The notes under the pieces: generated by a model
Seen by the model: the letters and a program-made list of their open reading frames with translations, nothing else
What the model was told of the DNA's origin: nothing
The model's database searches: none
Translations under genes and position numbers: made by a program
Part shown: one piece after another, positions 7,432 through 14,543 of the stretch
Layout: every line of letters begins with the position of its first letter
Numbering within the stretch: position 1 is the stretch's first letter
Source: Companilactobacillus versmoldensis DSM 14857 = KCTC 3814
Lineage (GTDB): Bacteria; Bacillota; Bacilli; Lactobacillales; Lactobacillaceae
Length of the DNA stretch: 34,462 nucleotides
Direction of reading: 5' to 3'
NCBI RefSeq assembly: GCF_001434295.1
Contig: NZ_AZFA01000021.1
Coordinates: 1 to 34,462, forward strand

Positions 7432-8241
7432 ATCTGGTCTACCAACGGCGTGACCCATTTCGTGAATCACCGTATGGATCAATTCAGGATCATTCATATC
7501 TAGTTTTTCGATATCAGGTGACAAAACGATTTTCCCTTGAACTAAACATTGTTGATAAACAATAGTTGGTAAGAAGATAGCCTGAAATCCTGGTTCAAAT
7601 GACTTAGCGCTAGTAGAATCATGATTCAAATCAGTCACAACTACCTTAGCCTTTTGAGAATCATTGACCATTCTGAAATGGAAACGTGGATCTTTTTCCC
7701 ATTCTTTAAAAGCTAAAGACAAGGCATTCTGTATTTTGGCATTACCCGTTCCATTGTAAACCGTCATATCAGATGGTTTTGCGATAGCCCCGTAAATCAA
7801 AGAATTGATCCGGACACTTTCATCATCCAAAAATCCATGATTGCCCAGCAAGATGAATTCATAAGGATCATGTGCTAAGGCACTAAATAATTCCCGATTC
7901 CCTTCACCATTCGAATGACTGACACGATTATATCGATCAAGAAAATCATTGAAAGTGGTAAAATCTGGCATCTTTTTAGCTAAATCAGCATTGATGCTAG
8001 ACAATGGTGTATTCGGATTATCAGCCCAATAAGTGAATATCGGTTTATAAAAATCAGCTCTTTGATGAGCTGATTTTTCTTTTTCAGCGACATCTTTAAC
8101 AAAATAACTATCTGGTATATCGACTTGTTGCCCCTCATCATCAGTCACTACCTTGGCTTCTGCCACTGAATTGCTGAATAATGGCAAAACTAACCCGATG
8201 ATCATCGCAAAAGTAATTAAAATCCCACGAAACTTTTTCAT
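7423..8241 (-). CDS. Secreted zinc metalloprotease-like protein, apparently C-terminally truncated
   Basis: I place the start at 8241 (272 aa): GGGGAAG lies 5 nt upstream and a classical signal peptide follows (MKKFRGILITFAMIIG..., cleavage likely after AEA at residue 29). A longer upstream ORF would bury the signal peptide. The C-terminus carries HEMGHAVGRPD (His260, Glu261, His264, Gly267, Asp270), an HExxHxxGxxD zinc site as in matrixin/snapalysin-like metzincins. The chain ends two residues later. Members of that clan need a further stretch with the Met-turn, so this copy has probably lost its end and may be inactive. It converges on and overlaps the frameshifted gene by 9 bp. Confidence 0.7.
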   Translation of the reverse strand: MKKFRGILITFAMIIGLVLPLFSNSVAEAKVVTDDEGQQVDIPDSYFVKDVAEKEKSAHQRADFYKPIFTYWADNPNTPLSSINADLAKKMPDFTTFNDFLDRYNRVSHSNGEGNRELFSALAHDPYEFILLGNHGFLDDESVRINSLIYGAIAKPSDMTVYNGTGNAKIQNALSLAFKEWEKDPRFHFRMVNDSQKAKVVVTDLNHDSTSAKSFEPGFQAIFLPTIVYQQCLVQGKIVLSPDIEKLDMNDPELIHTVIHEMGHAVGRPDLI

Positions 8242-8366
8242 CAAACTTCCCCTATAAAAATAATTTAATATATGGTCAATTCTACTATTATTTTTATAAA
8301 TTTGGAGAAAATTTAGCATTTGATAAAACATTTCGATTATCGGTTGATATATTCAATGATGGGCAC

Positions 8367-8396
8367 AAAAAAAAGCAGCCCAGTGGACTACTTTTT
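8367..8396. terminator. Intrinsic terminator of the five-gene operon
   Basis: On the minus strand AGTAGTCC, loop ACTG, GGCTGCT and eight T follow directly after the stop of the DUF1634 gene. The stem contains G-T pairs. The plus strand also ends in TTTTTT, so it can work in both directions, but no plus-strand gene needs it. Confidence 0.8.
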
Positions 8397-8756
8397 TCAC
8401 GCATTATATCCAAATACCATTGCAAATATCAAAATTACCAAGACGGCTGTTGTGATATAAACGTACAGCCTATCTTTCTCAACCATAAAAGCGTAGATCG
8501 AGACCACGACTCGTAAGACCGGCGTCAAGATCAATAAGAAAATCCCTAGCATGATGACGGCATAAGATTTTCCTTGGACGATCCCTTGAAACATCAGTCC
8601 AAAACGCTTAGGCCATTGACCGTCGGCATAACCTGAACCACCGTTTACAAGGTACAAGATCATCCCTAAAACAATCACGATTGCTGAAACCACCACACCG
8701 ATCCGGAGGATCTTTCCAATGATCAACTCAACATCACGCATTTCATTTTTATTCAT
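8397..8756 (-). CDS. DUF1634 family membrane protein
   Basis: A 119-aa protein with three hydrophobic segments (about 18-37, 65-85, 97-117) and the loop GGSGYADGQWPKRFGLMFQG. This is the size and pattern of DUF1634 proteins, which are commonly encoded next to TauE/SafE-type permeases, as here. It may be an accessory subunit of the permease. The ATG overlaps the permease stop as TAATG and has GGGGTGAG upstream. It is the last gene of the operon, directly followed by a terminator. Confidence 0.8.
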   Translation of the reverse strand: MNKNEMRDVELIIGKILRIGVVVSAIVIVLGMILYLVNGGSGYADGQWPKRFGLMFQGIVQGKSYAVIMLGIFLLILTPVLRVVVSIYAFMVEKDRLYVYITTAVLVILIFAMVFGYNA

Positions 8757-9601
8757 TAGAAGCTCACCCCAAATCCTTTAAGGACCATCTGTAATCCCAT
8801 CAAGAAAATGATCGGCACAAAGATCATCCTAATAAGTCTCGGTTTCAAAACTTGCATCAAGCGAGCACCAACCGTGGCACCCACTAAAACACCAATCGCC
8901 AAAGGACCAGCGATATCAGGTCGAATCGACCCGTTAAAAAAGTAGACAGTGGCACTGGCAGCAGCTGTGACACCCATCATCAAATTGCTGGTAGCACTAG
9001 ATGGTTTGAGTGGCATCTTCATAATAGTGTCCATGGCAATAACCTTGAACGCACCACTACCGATACCCAGTAAACCACTAGCTAGTCCGGCTGCCCACAT
9101 CATCACAAAACCACCGGGAATATTTTTCATCGAATAATCGATCTTTTTTTTCTCGGATTTATCATAATACGAATCTGCCAAACGTAGTTTTTTCACGGTC
9201 GTATCTTGCTCTGTATAAACTGATTCACCTTTTTTGCTCATCAATTTTCGGATCATATTATAAGTCGAATATAGCAAGAAAAATCCGAATAAGATGTACA
9301 AGAAGGTACTACTGAACAGCCCTACTAACAGGGCACCCATGATCGCACCAACGGTCGTGGCTATTTCCAAAAACATTGCCACTCTGAGATTGAGCATGTC
9401 GTCCTTGAGATAGGCAATCGTTGCGCCTGAACTCATGGCGATGACCGAAATAATACTAGCTCCGATCGCGTATTTAATATCTAATCCCATCATTACGGTC
9501 AGAATTGGTGTAATGATCATTCCCCCACCAATTCCAAGGATCGCCCCTAAACAGCCGGCGGCTAAACCGATAACGATGATCAATAACATCGAAGTATCCA
9601 T
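8756..9601 (-). CDS. TauE/SafE (TSUP) family anion permease
   Basis: The 281-aa protein has about eight membrane segments in two related halves. Each half carries the family's glycine motif: CLGAILGIGGGMIITP near 17-32 and GLASGLLGIGSGAF near 170-183. A polar central loop (about 120-155) is rich in Lys and Glu. The family moves sulfite, sulfonates or other organic anions across the membrane; the substrate cannot be told here. The start overlaps the stop of the upstream gene (TAATG) and the gene is coupled to the DUF1634 gene in the same way. Confidence 0.85.
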   Translation of the reverse strand: MDTSMLLIIVIGLAAGCLGAILGIGGGMIITPILTVMMGLDIKYAIGASIISVIAMSSGATIAYLKDDMLNLRVAMFLEIATTVGAIMGALLVGLFSSTFLYILFGFFLLYSTYNMIRKLMSKKGESVYTEQDTTVKKLRLADSYYDKSEKKKIDYSMKNIPGGFVMMWAAGLASGLLGIGSGAFKVIAMDTIMKMPLKPSSATSNLMMGVTAAASATVYFFNGSIRPDIAGPLAIGVLVGATVGARLMQVLKPRLIRMIFVPIIFLMGLQMVLKGFGVSF

Positions 9602-10077
9602 TATTTAGCCTCTTTTTCTGCCTCATCTTTTTTATTGAAGTTTTCCAATGAAGTTTCATAATTGCCACGCATGATAGCCATCGCATTCTTAGCCTGTGCG
9701 TCAGTCATATCACCATCAGAAATATGGTCGATATGGAATTTCGAAGCATTCAAGTAATCGCAACGAGTCGATAAATAAAGTTTCGTTTCCGTTTCTTGTC
9801 CATCCTCAAAGAAATGAATGACTTTTTTAGCATCATCGAATGGCAAGTTGATAATGTCCGATTCCAAATAAAAATCAATCGGAAATTCTGAGTCGACCGT
9901 ATGAATCATCACTTGTGACAACTTCCCGTCACTGAGGTCTTGTTTAATTTGCTCAGCAGCCTTTTGAATCGACCAAAGGTCTTCTTTCAACAAATCATCC
10001 TTACTGATGTCTAAAGTATTCTGTTTAAAGTCATCATTCTCAATTTTTTCTTTGAAATCGTTCATTGTAATTTTCAT
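9601..10077 (-). CDS. Hypothetical cytoplasmic protein, 158 aa
   Basis: The start at 10077 has AGGAG 6 nt upstream. The protein is acidic and soluble-looking, with no signal peptide or membrane segment; the C-terminus is rich in Lys and Glu (NKKDEAEKEAK). It lies 9 bp after the hydrolase gene and overlaps the TauE/SafE start, so it belongs to the same operon. I recognise no family or motif. Confidence 0.75.
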   Translation of the reverse strand: MKITMNDFKEKIENDDFKQNTLDISKDDLLKEDLWSIQKAAEQIKQDLSDGKLSQVMIHTVDSEFPIDFYLESDIINLPFDDAKKVIHFFEDGQETETKLYLSTRCDYLNASKFHIDHISDGDMTDAQAKNAMAIMRGNYETSLENFNKKDEAEKEAK

Positions 10078-10086
10078 ATTTAACTC

Positions 10087-10995
10087 CTAAAGATACTGAT
10101 TTAAAAAATTTGTTACCTTATGCTGATAATTTTTCGAGTCGATATAATAACTACGGATGTGAACTCCCTTATCCAAAGCGTAGCTCTCCTTCGGGAAATC
10201 ACCGACCTGCAGTAACTCATCACGCATAAAATACGGAACAGCAGTGTCCAACTTGCCATGCATGAAAAGGATTGGCAAATGGCAATTCTCTAAAGCCTTA
10301 ATACAGTCTGCTTGGCCGTAAAAGTAGCCTGAACGTATTTTAGCAACGATTGAGATCATCTTTAATAAGAAGCGTCCAGAAATCTTATAACGATTCTTAA
10401 AGTGGTAATTAACGATATCTAGCATACTTGTGTAGCCTGAATCTTCAATCACTGCTTTGACATTTTCAGGCAACGACTTCCCTGCTGTCATCATGACAGT
10501 CGCTGCACCCATTGAAGCGCCAAATAAAACAATTTTTTCGTTCGGCCGTTTGCTCAAAAGTTCATCGATCCACTTCTTGGTATCGATACTTTCAAGGTAA
10601 CCGAATCCTTGGTACTTACCTTCACTTTTGCCGGCTGCCTGATTGTCGACTTGTAAGATATTGTAGCCTAAATTACTGAACATTTGGGCATGGATATCTA
10701 ATGATGCATGATCGACGGCGAAACCATGGATGATCAAAATAGTCGTCGATGATGGTTCTTTGGCTTTGGTGAACCAACCATACAACTTATGCTTATTGGA
10801 CGTTATTGTCCACTCTTCACGAGGCATCTTTAAAAATTGGTCAGTGGCCTCATCCAAACCTGGATCGAGGACGACTGGCGGCGCATCGGTTCCTAGCGCA
10901 CTACTGTTTCTCTTTTGTAAGTACAAAAAAAGAGCGTTCAAAATCAGAACAATCAGTAGCAACACTATAACCAAAATAATAATAGTAATTGTCAT
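10087..10995 (-). CDS. Membrane-anchored alpha/beta hydrolase
   Basis: I prefer the ATG at 10995 (302 aa), with GAGGT 5 nt upstream; an ATG at 11007 overlaps that ribosome site. A membrane segment at about 3-26 is followed by an alpha/beta hydrolase domain: oxyanion loop IIHGFAVDH, nucleophile Ser161 in GASMGAA, acid Asp250 in HGKLDTAVP and His279 in KGVHIRSY. These are typical of serine esterase-like proteins of the BAAT/DUF1749-like type found widely in Firmicutes. The active site should be on one membrane face, and N-terminal anchoring suggests the outside. It is coupled to the upstream MFS gene and may modify or release a transported compound (inference). Confidence 0.85.
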   Translation of the reverse strand: MTITIIILVIVLLLIVLILNALFLYLQKRNSSALGTDAPPVVLDPGLDEATDQFLKMPREEWTITSNKHKLYGWFTKAKEPSSTTILIIHGFAVDHASLDIHAQMFSNLGYNILQVDNQAAGKSEGKYQGFGYLESIDTKKWIDELLSKRPNEKIVLFGASMGAATVMMTAGKSLPENVKAVIEDSGYTSMLDIVNYHFKNRYKISGRFLLKMISIVAKIRSGYFYGQADCIKALENCHLPILFMHGKLDTAVPYFMRDELLQVGDFPKESYALDKGVHIRSYYIDSKNYQHKVTNFLNQYL

Positions 10996-11003
10996 AAAAT
11001 ACC

Positions 11004-12197
11004 TCATTTTTCTAATTCTTTAACACCCTTTAATGATAACGCAACTAATATCATTGCTGCGGTAATACCGTAAAATAAATCTCCGAAAGACAATATCATG
11101 ACGATGATACTACCAACATAAGGTCCGACCGCTCGTCCGAGCGACCCCATGATGGTGTATAGACTTTGCAGACTACCACGATTCTTGGTCGTGGACATTT
11201 TATTTAATAATGCCGGGATCGTTGGAAAGACCATTGATTCCCCGACAGTCAAGATCAACATGCTGACGATGAACATCCAATAAACTTTGGCGTTCGGTAA
11301 CAATAGGAACGATAATCCCATGATGATGATCCCGACTAAGATTTGATTTTTAAGTAGTTTGAATAGTTTTGAAGCGATTCGATTCATCACTGGCTGGATC
11401 AGTAATAAGGAAGCCGCATTGACCGTGAAGACCATACTATATTCCTTTTTAGAGAAACCATTATTGACCATGTACAATGACATATTACTATCCCACTGCG
11501 TATAACCCATCCACATGATGAAAACTCCTAAGCTCAAAATGATCAAGTTTAGGCGATATCGTTTTTCGCCCGTGGCGACCTTTGGATCGACGCCTTCGTC
11601 ACTAACAGTAAATTCATGTGTTTTTTCAGCTTCCTCGTTAGTGGCATCTAATGTAGCCGACTTGAAGAAGACGATCAACAGGCACAACAAGAAGAAAATA
11701 ACTGGGATAAAGAAAGTGAAGAAAATACTCCATTCAAAAATGAATCCCACTGAAGTCGAACCGACCGCAATCCCTAAATTAGCTGCCAAGTACATGTTAT
11801 TGAACAGTACTCGGCTGTCACCAATAGTTTGCTCAGCTACGAAGGCTGTATAAGCATTGATCGCCGTATATGAGATCCCCATCCCAAATCCGAGCATACT
11901 CAACATGAAGAAATAGCTTGGCCAAACGTGATGGAAAGTCATCCCTATCAGTGAAATGACCGCAATGATGTATCCAATTTGTAGAGTCCATTTTCTTGAT
12001 AATTTGTCGAACAGGATTCCACCTAAATAATTGCCGACCATCATTAATCCCGAATAGACCATCAGCGCGAATCCCGCCATTGTAGCCGATTGATGAAGAT
12101 TTTTATTAATAAAAATCATATTCACCGGCAAAATAAATCCCATAACCATGTTAAAAGTAACATTCAAGGTCAACAACCATAACTTTTGTGATCGCAT
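11004..12197 (-). CDS. Major facilitator superfamily transporter, probable drug-type exporter
   Basis: The start at 12197 (397 aa) follows CAGGGGTG. Twelve hydrophobic segments are expected, with a polar central loop (about 180-215) rich in Glu and Thr. Motif A of MFS proteins is present as GGILFDKLSRKW at about 59-70, and a motif-C-like GFGMGISYTAINAY lies further on. The fold and length match drug/metabolite exporters; the substrate is unknown. It is the first gene of a five-gene operon. Its upstream region carries a structured leader and a terminator-like hairpin, suggesting control by attenuation. Confidence 0.85.
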   Translation of the reverse strand: MRSQKLWLLTLNVTFNMVMGFILPVNMIFINKNLHQSATMAGFALMVYSGLMMVGNYLGGILFDKLSRKWTLQIGYIIAVISLIGMTFHHVWPSYFFMLSMLGFGMGISYTAINAYTAFVAEQTIGDSRVLFNNMYLAANLGIAVGSTSVGFIFEWSIFFTFFIPVIFFLLCLLIVFFKSATLDATNEEAEKTHEFTVSDEGVDPKVATGEKRYRLNLIILSLGVFIMWMGYTQWDSNMSLYMVNNGFSKKEYSMVFTVNAASLLLIQPVMNRIASKLFKLLKNQILVGIIIMGLSFLLLPNAKVYWMFIVSMLILTVGESMVFPTIPALLNKMSTTKNRGSLQSLYTIMGSLGRAVGPYVGSIIVMILSFGDLFYGITAAMILVALSLKGVKELEK

Positions 12198-12228
12198 TTT
12201 TTCACCCCTGACCAACGAATTTTCTCAA

Positions 12229-12263
12229 TAAAAAAGGCCATGGTCATAAACCATGGCTTTTTT
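12229..12263. terminator. Perfect hairpin: bidirectional terminator or attenuator before the MFS operon
   Basis: GCCATGGT (12237-12244), loop CATAA, ACCATGGC (12250-12257), flanked by a run of A on the left and T on the right, so it works in both directions. It stands only about 30 bp upstream of the MFS start. Transcripts that begin further upstream must pass it, so it either ends the Mga-gene transcript or attenuates the operon. Confidence 0.85.
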
Positions 12264-12264
12264 A

Positions 12265-12435
12265 TGATAGTACTCTATACGAGTAAACAGTAAAGTTGGT
12301 TCACACAACCACTGAAGATATCGCTCACAAATCCGGTGAGTGGTTCTTGATATCCTACCTCAAGTGTCGTCCAAATTCGACGACTCTCGACTCATCGCAT
12401 ATAGTAATACTAATATATTTGAGCAATTTTTTCAA
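12265..12435 (-). promoter_or_regulatory. Candidate promoter and structured RNA leader of the MFS operon
   Basis: On the minus strand a -35 TTGAAA (12435-12430) and -10 TAGTAT (12412-12407) with a 17-bp spacer would start an RNA near 12,400. That RNA holds a hairpin GTCGTC/GACGAC, then AACCACT ... AGTGGTT enclosing CTCAC/GTGAG, and finally the terminator-like hairpin at 12229-12263 before the MFS gene. The -35 begins just outside the Mga-gene stop. No known riboswitch class is recognised. It could also simply be the 3' untranslated region of the Mga gene. Confidence 0.35.
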
Positions 12436-12436
12436 C

Positions 12437-14050
12437 TTAAACGTTTGTATTGCCAGCAACTTTTTCGTCAGTCCAAATCTTGTAAATCAAGTTCAATAGA
12501 CCACCCATTTGTCCATCGACACCGTTGTACATCCAACGATAGATGCAGACATCGTCTTTCATCTCATCATCTGGAAGATTGGAACTGTTAGCCGTGACTA
12601 TAATATCCGCATCTTTTGAATCACTAACGATGCTGACATATGGCAAAGCCTCCAAAGTAACTGCCAAGTCGGAATAAACCAAGAAGAATGATTCAAGTTC
12701 CAAGTAAACGTGGACTTGAATATTTTGGTTATAAAGTGAGAAGAAACGATAAGCAATTGCATAAAGAGCGTCAGAAATCAATTTTGACTTACCCTTCAAT
12801 GAATTGTACTTGTCACGTCTCATCAAATGTTGAACCGTCGAACTGATCTTACTCTTCAACGTTTCATCAGTCAGCGTACTCATCGCATCCCCAAAACCAG
12901 AGAACAAGTTCAAGATCTCAATAAAGTTTTGGTCCAGAGCGAGCACGCCAATGATACAAGTCGTCAAATTATACTTGTAACGCATGAATTCCTTGTGAGA
13001 CAAGGAGAAATCAGAAACAGTTTGTTCAATGTCATAAGGAATCAAATCCAAGAAGTCATCAATAAAGTTGGCGAAAAGTGGATTGTACTTAACCAGCTGT
13101 CTGGAGACGGTTTGAAGATATTCTTCAGAAACCTCAAAGGTAGTTGGCACGCACATCAACAGAATATAGAAATCGGCAGATTGGAACATCTGCTCCTCGT
13201 AACTGATTGAGTCCATAGATCTTCTAAGTGCCTTAACGTCATCTGAACTATTAGTTGAATCGTCAAATAAGGCTGTAGCACCTTCAAAGATATTTGGAAA
13301 TGGATAATTGATGACACTCAATGCCTCGATGTTTTGCATATGGTTACCGCCCAGAATACGGTAAGAGTGTGCCATAACAACATAAGCATAGAATAGTTTA
13401 GTAATAGTATTGACTGGTTGTAGCCGGTACTTCTCCAGAGCGATATCTACTACTTTGAAGGCTGTTTTCTTTGAGAACAACTCAAATGGCCAAACGAACC
13501 CTCTCGTGGCATTCCAGTAAAGGGCTGCAATTGCTAAACGAATAGCTTCTTCATTACCAACAAAGCGCATTGGTTCATAAGCAATTCTTACACCGAAACG
13601 TTTTAGATAACCTCTTACAGGCTTCAAATGACGTAAAACGGTTGCCTTACTACTATTTAAGTCAGTATAGAATTGCTTGAATGAACTTTCTTTACCTTTA
13701 ACAATCGCATCCAAAAAACGATAACCATCTGATCTAGTTGTTAAAAATGCGTGGTAACCATCCCTCGAAATGGCAAACATTTCTTCAATCTTATAATCAT
13801 CTTTTTTTAAAATTTCGCGAAAGTCATCTTGAATACCTAAAAATGTATTATAGACACTACCATAGCTCTTATTCATTTGATATGCAGCTTTTCTCAAGTT
13901 GATATCTTTGACAGCTATATGTCTGTTACGATAAGTCCCAATCAAATCAGCACTAGCCAATTGGTTCGTGCGTATTAACTTTATTTTATTGAATAACTGA
14001 ATCTTTTCTACCTCAGATTTAGATAAGAATAAATCAGTAAAACTATCCAA
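12437..14050 (-). CDS. Mga/AtxA-family transcriptional regulator
   Basis: The start is a TTG at 14050 (537 aa), 7 nt after a perfect GGGAGGTGA site; an in-frame ATG at 14071 would cover that site. An N-terminal winged HTH region comes first. The Mga-type HTH spans about 121-160 (FKQFYTDLNSSKATVLRHLK), followed by the characteristic VGNEEAIRLAIAALYW (164-179). The middle is all-helical PRD-like sequence. The C-terminus (about 440-520, VHVYLELESFF ... IIVTAN) resembles the EIIB-like domain of this family. Mga proteins activate surface-protein genes and answer to sugar phosphotransfer. Here the gene lies beside, and downstream of, the giant surface-protein locus, a plausible target. Confidence 0.8.
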   Translation of the reverse strand: MDSFTDLFLSKSEVEKIQLFNKIKLIRTNQLASADLIGTYRNRHIAVKDINLRKAAYQMNKSYGSVYNTFLGIQDDFREILKKDDYKIEEMFAISRDGYHAFLTTRSDGYRFLDAIVKGKESSFKQFYTDLNSSKATVLRHLKPVRGYLKRFGVRIAYEPMRFVGNEEAIRLAIAALYWNATRGFVWPFELFSKKTAFKVVDIALEKYRLQPVNTITKLFYAYVVMAHSYRILGGNHMQNIEALSVINYPFPNIFEGATALFDDSTNSSDDVKALRRSMDSISYEEQMFQSADFYILLMCVPTTFEVSEEYLQTVSRQLVKYNPLFANFIDDFLDLIPYDIEQTVSDFSLSHKEFMRYKYNLTTCIIGVLALDQNFIEILNLFSGFGDAMSTLTDETLKSKISSTVQHLMRRDKYNSLKGKSKLISDALYAIAYRFFSLYNQNIQVHVYLELESFFLVYSDLAVTLEALPYVSIVSDSKDADIIVTANSSNLPDDEMKDDVCIYRWMYNGVDGQMGGLLNLIYKIWTDEKVAGNTNV

Positions 14051-14075
14051 TAGTATCACCTCCCGAGTCATATAG

Positions 14076-14084
14076 ATTATATCA
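14076..14084 (-). promoter_or_regulatory. Extended -10 promoter of the Mga-family gene
   Basis: TGATATAAT on the minus strand is a perfect TGnTATAAT extended -10 element. It lies about 25 bp upstream of the TTG start, with only a weak -35 (TTAGTA). The transcript would begin near 14,069, giving a short leader with the ribosome site. Confidence 0.65.
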
Positions 14085-14283
14085 CGGTATTATTTTTTTA
14101 CTAAATTGATGTTAAAAAAAATCATATTTAAATAATTCTAGGTACAATTCTCGATACAATTTTGTAACCACTTTTCATAAATTATTTGAACCAAAATACC
14201 ATGATGTAGAGCTTTCTAACCTCTTTCAGAAAATGAAGATCGAGTCCCCTACCTGTTTAAAGAATTATATTACATTTTTATGA
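14085..14283. other. AT-rich intergenic region upstream of the Mga-family gene
   Basis: About 200 bp separating the Mga promoter from the terminator of the giant locus. It contains A/T runs and two related stretches, GGTACAATTCTCGATACAATTTTG around 14,141-14,165 in broken form. I see no gene; regulator binding sites are possible but not demonstrable. Confidence 0.5.
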
Positions 14284-14315
14284 CAAAAAAATAGCCACTC
14301 CGAAGGAGTGGCTAT
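14284..14315 (-). terminator. Intrinsic terminator of the giant locus
   Basis: ATAGCCACTCC, loop TTC, GGAGTGGCTAT followed by seven T on the minus strand: an 11-bp perfect stem. It is the only strong terminator for about 17 kb of minus-strand coding sequence and lies about 230 bp after the stop at 14,544. Confidence 0.9.
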
Positions 14316-14543
14316 TTTATATGGCTCGTAACATTTCGCATAAAATCAATGAATTATGAAAACTTGTTTGCGACCGAATACTTGATTCTTGGTATCAATT
14401 TTTTTGTTATTGAATCATTTTAGGAATCAGATACTTGCGTACCCGCTGGGTTTGAATTTAGGCTGGCTTCCGACCCAGACACTAAACTCAATTCCTAAAC
14501 ATGGTGAATAACTTGCGCGTGGTTTTATTCCACAACAATGAGT
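14316..14543 (-). other. 3' untranslated region of the giant locus with possible lost C-terminal extension
   Basis: After the TAG at 14544-14546 the same frame continues open for 38 codons to a TGA at 14427-14429. It includes GIEFSVWVGSQPKF, which vaguely echoes the GIPSVGFWVHNDP just before the stop. This may be a remnant of a longer tail. The rest of the region shows no gene. Confidence 0.35.

Noticed and set aside
12265-12435. T-box or known riboswitch before the MFS gene
   Set aside because: No T-box sequence or conserved core of a class I know is present; kept only as an unassigned structured leader.
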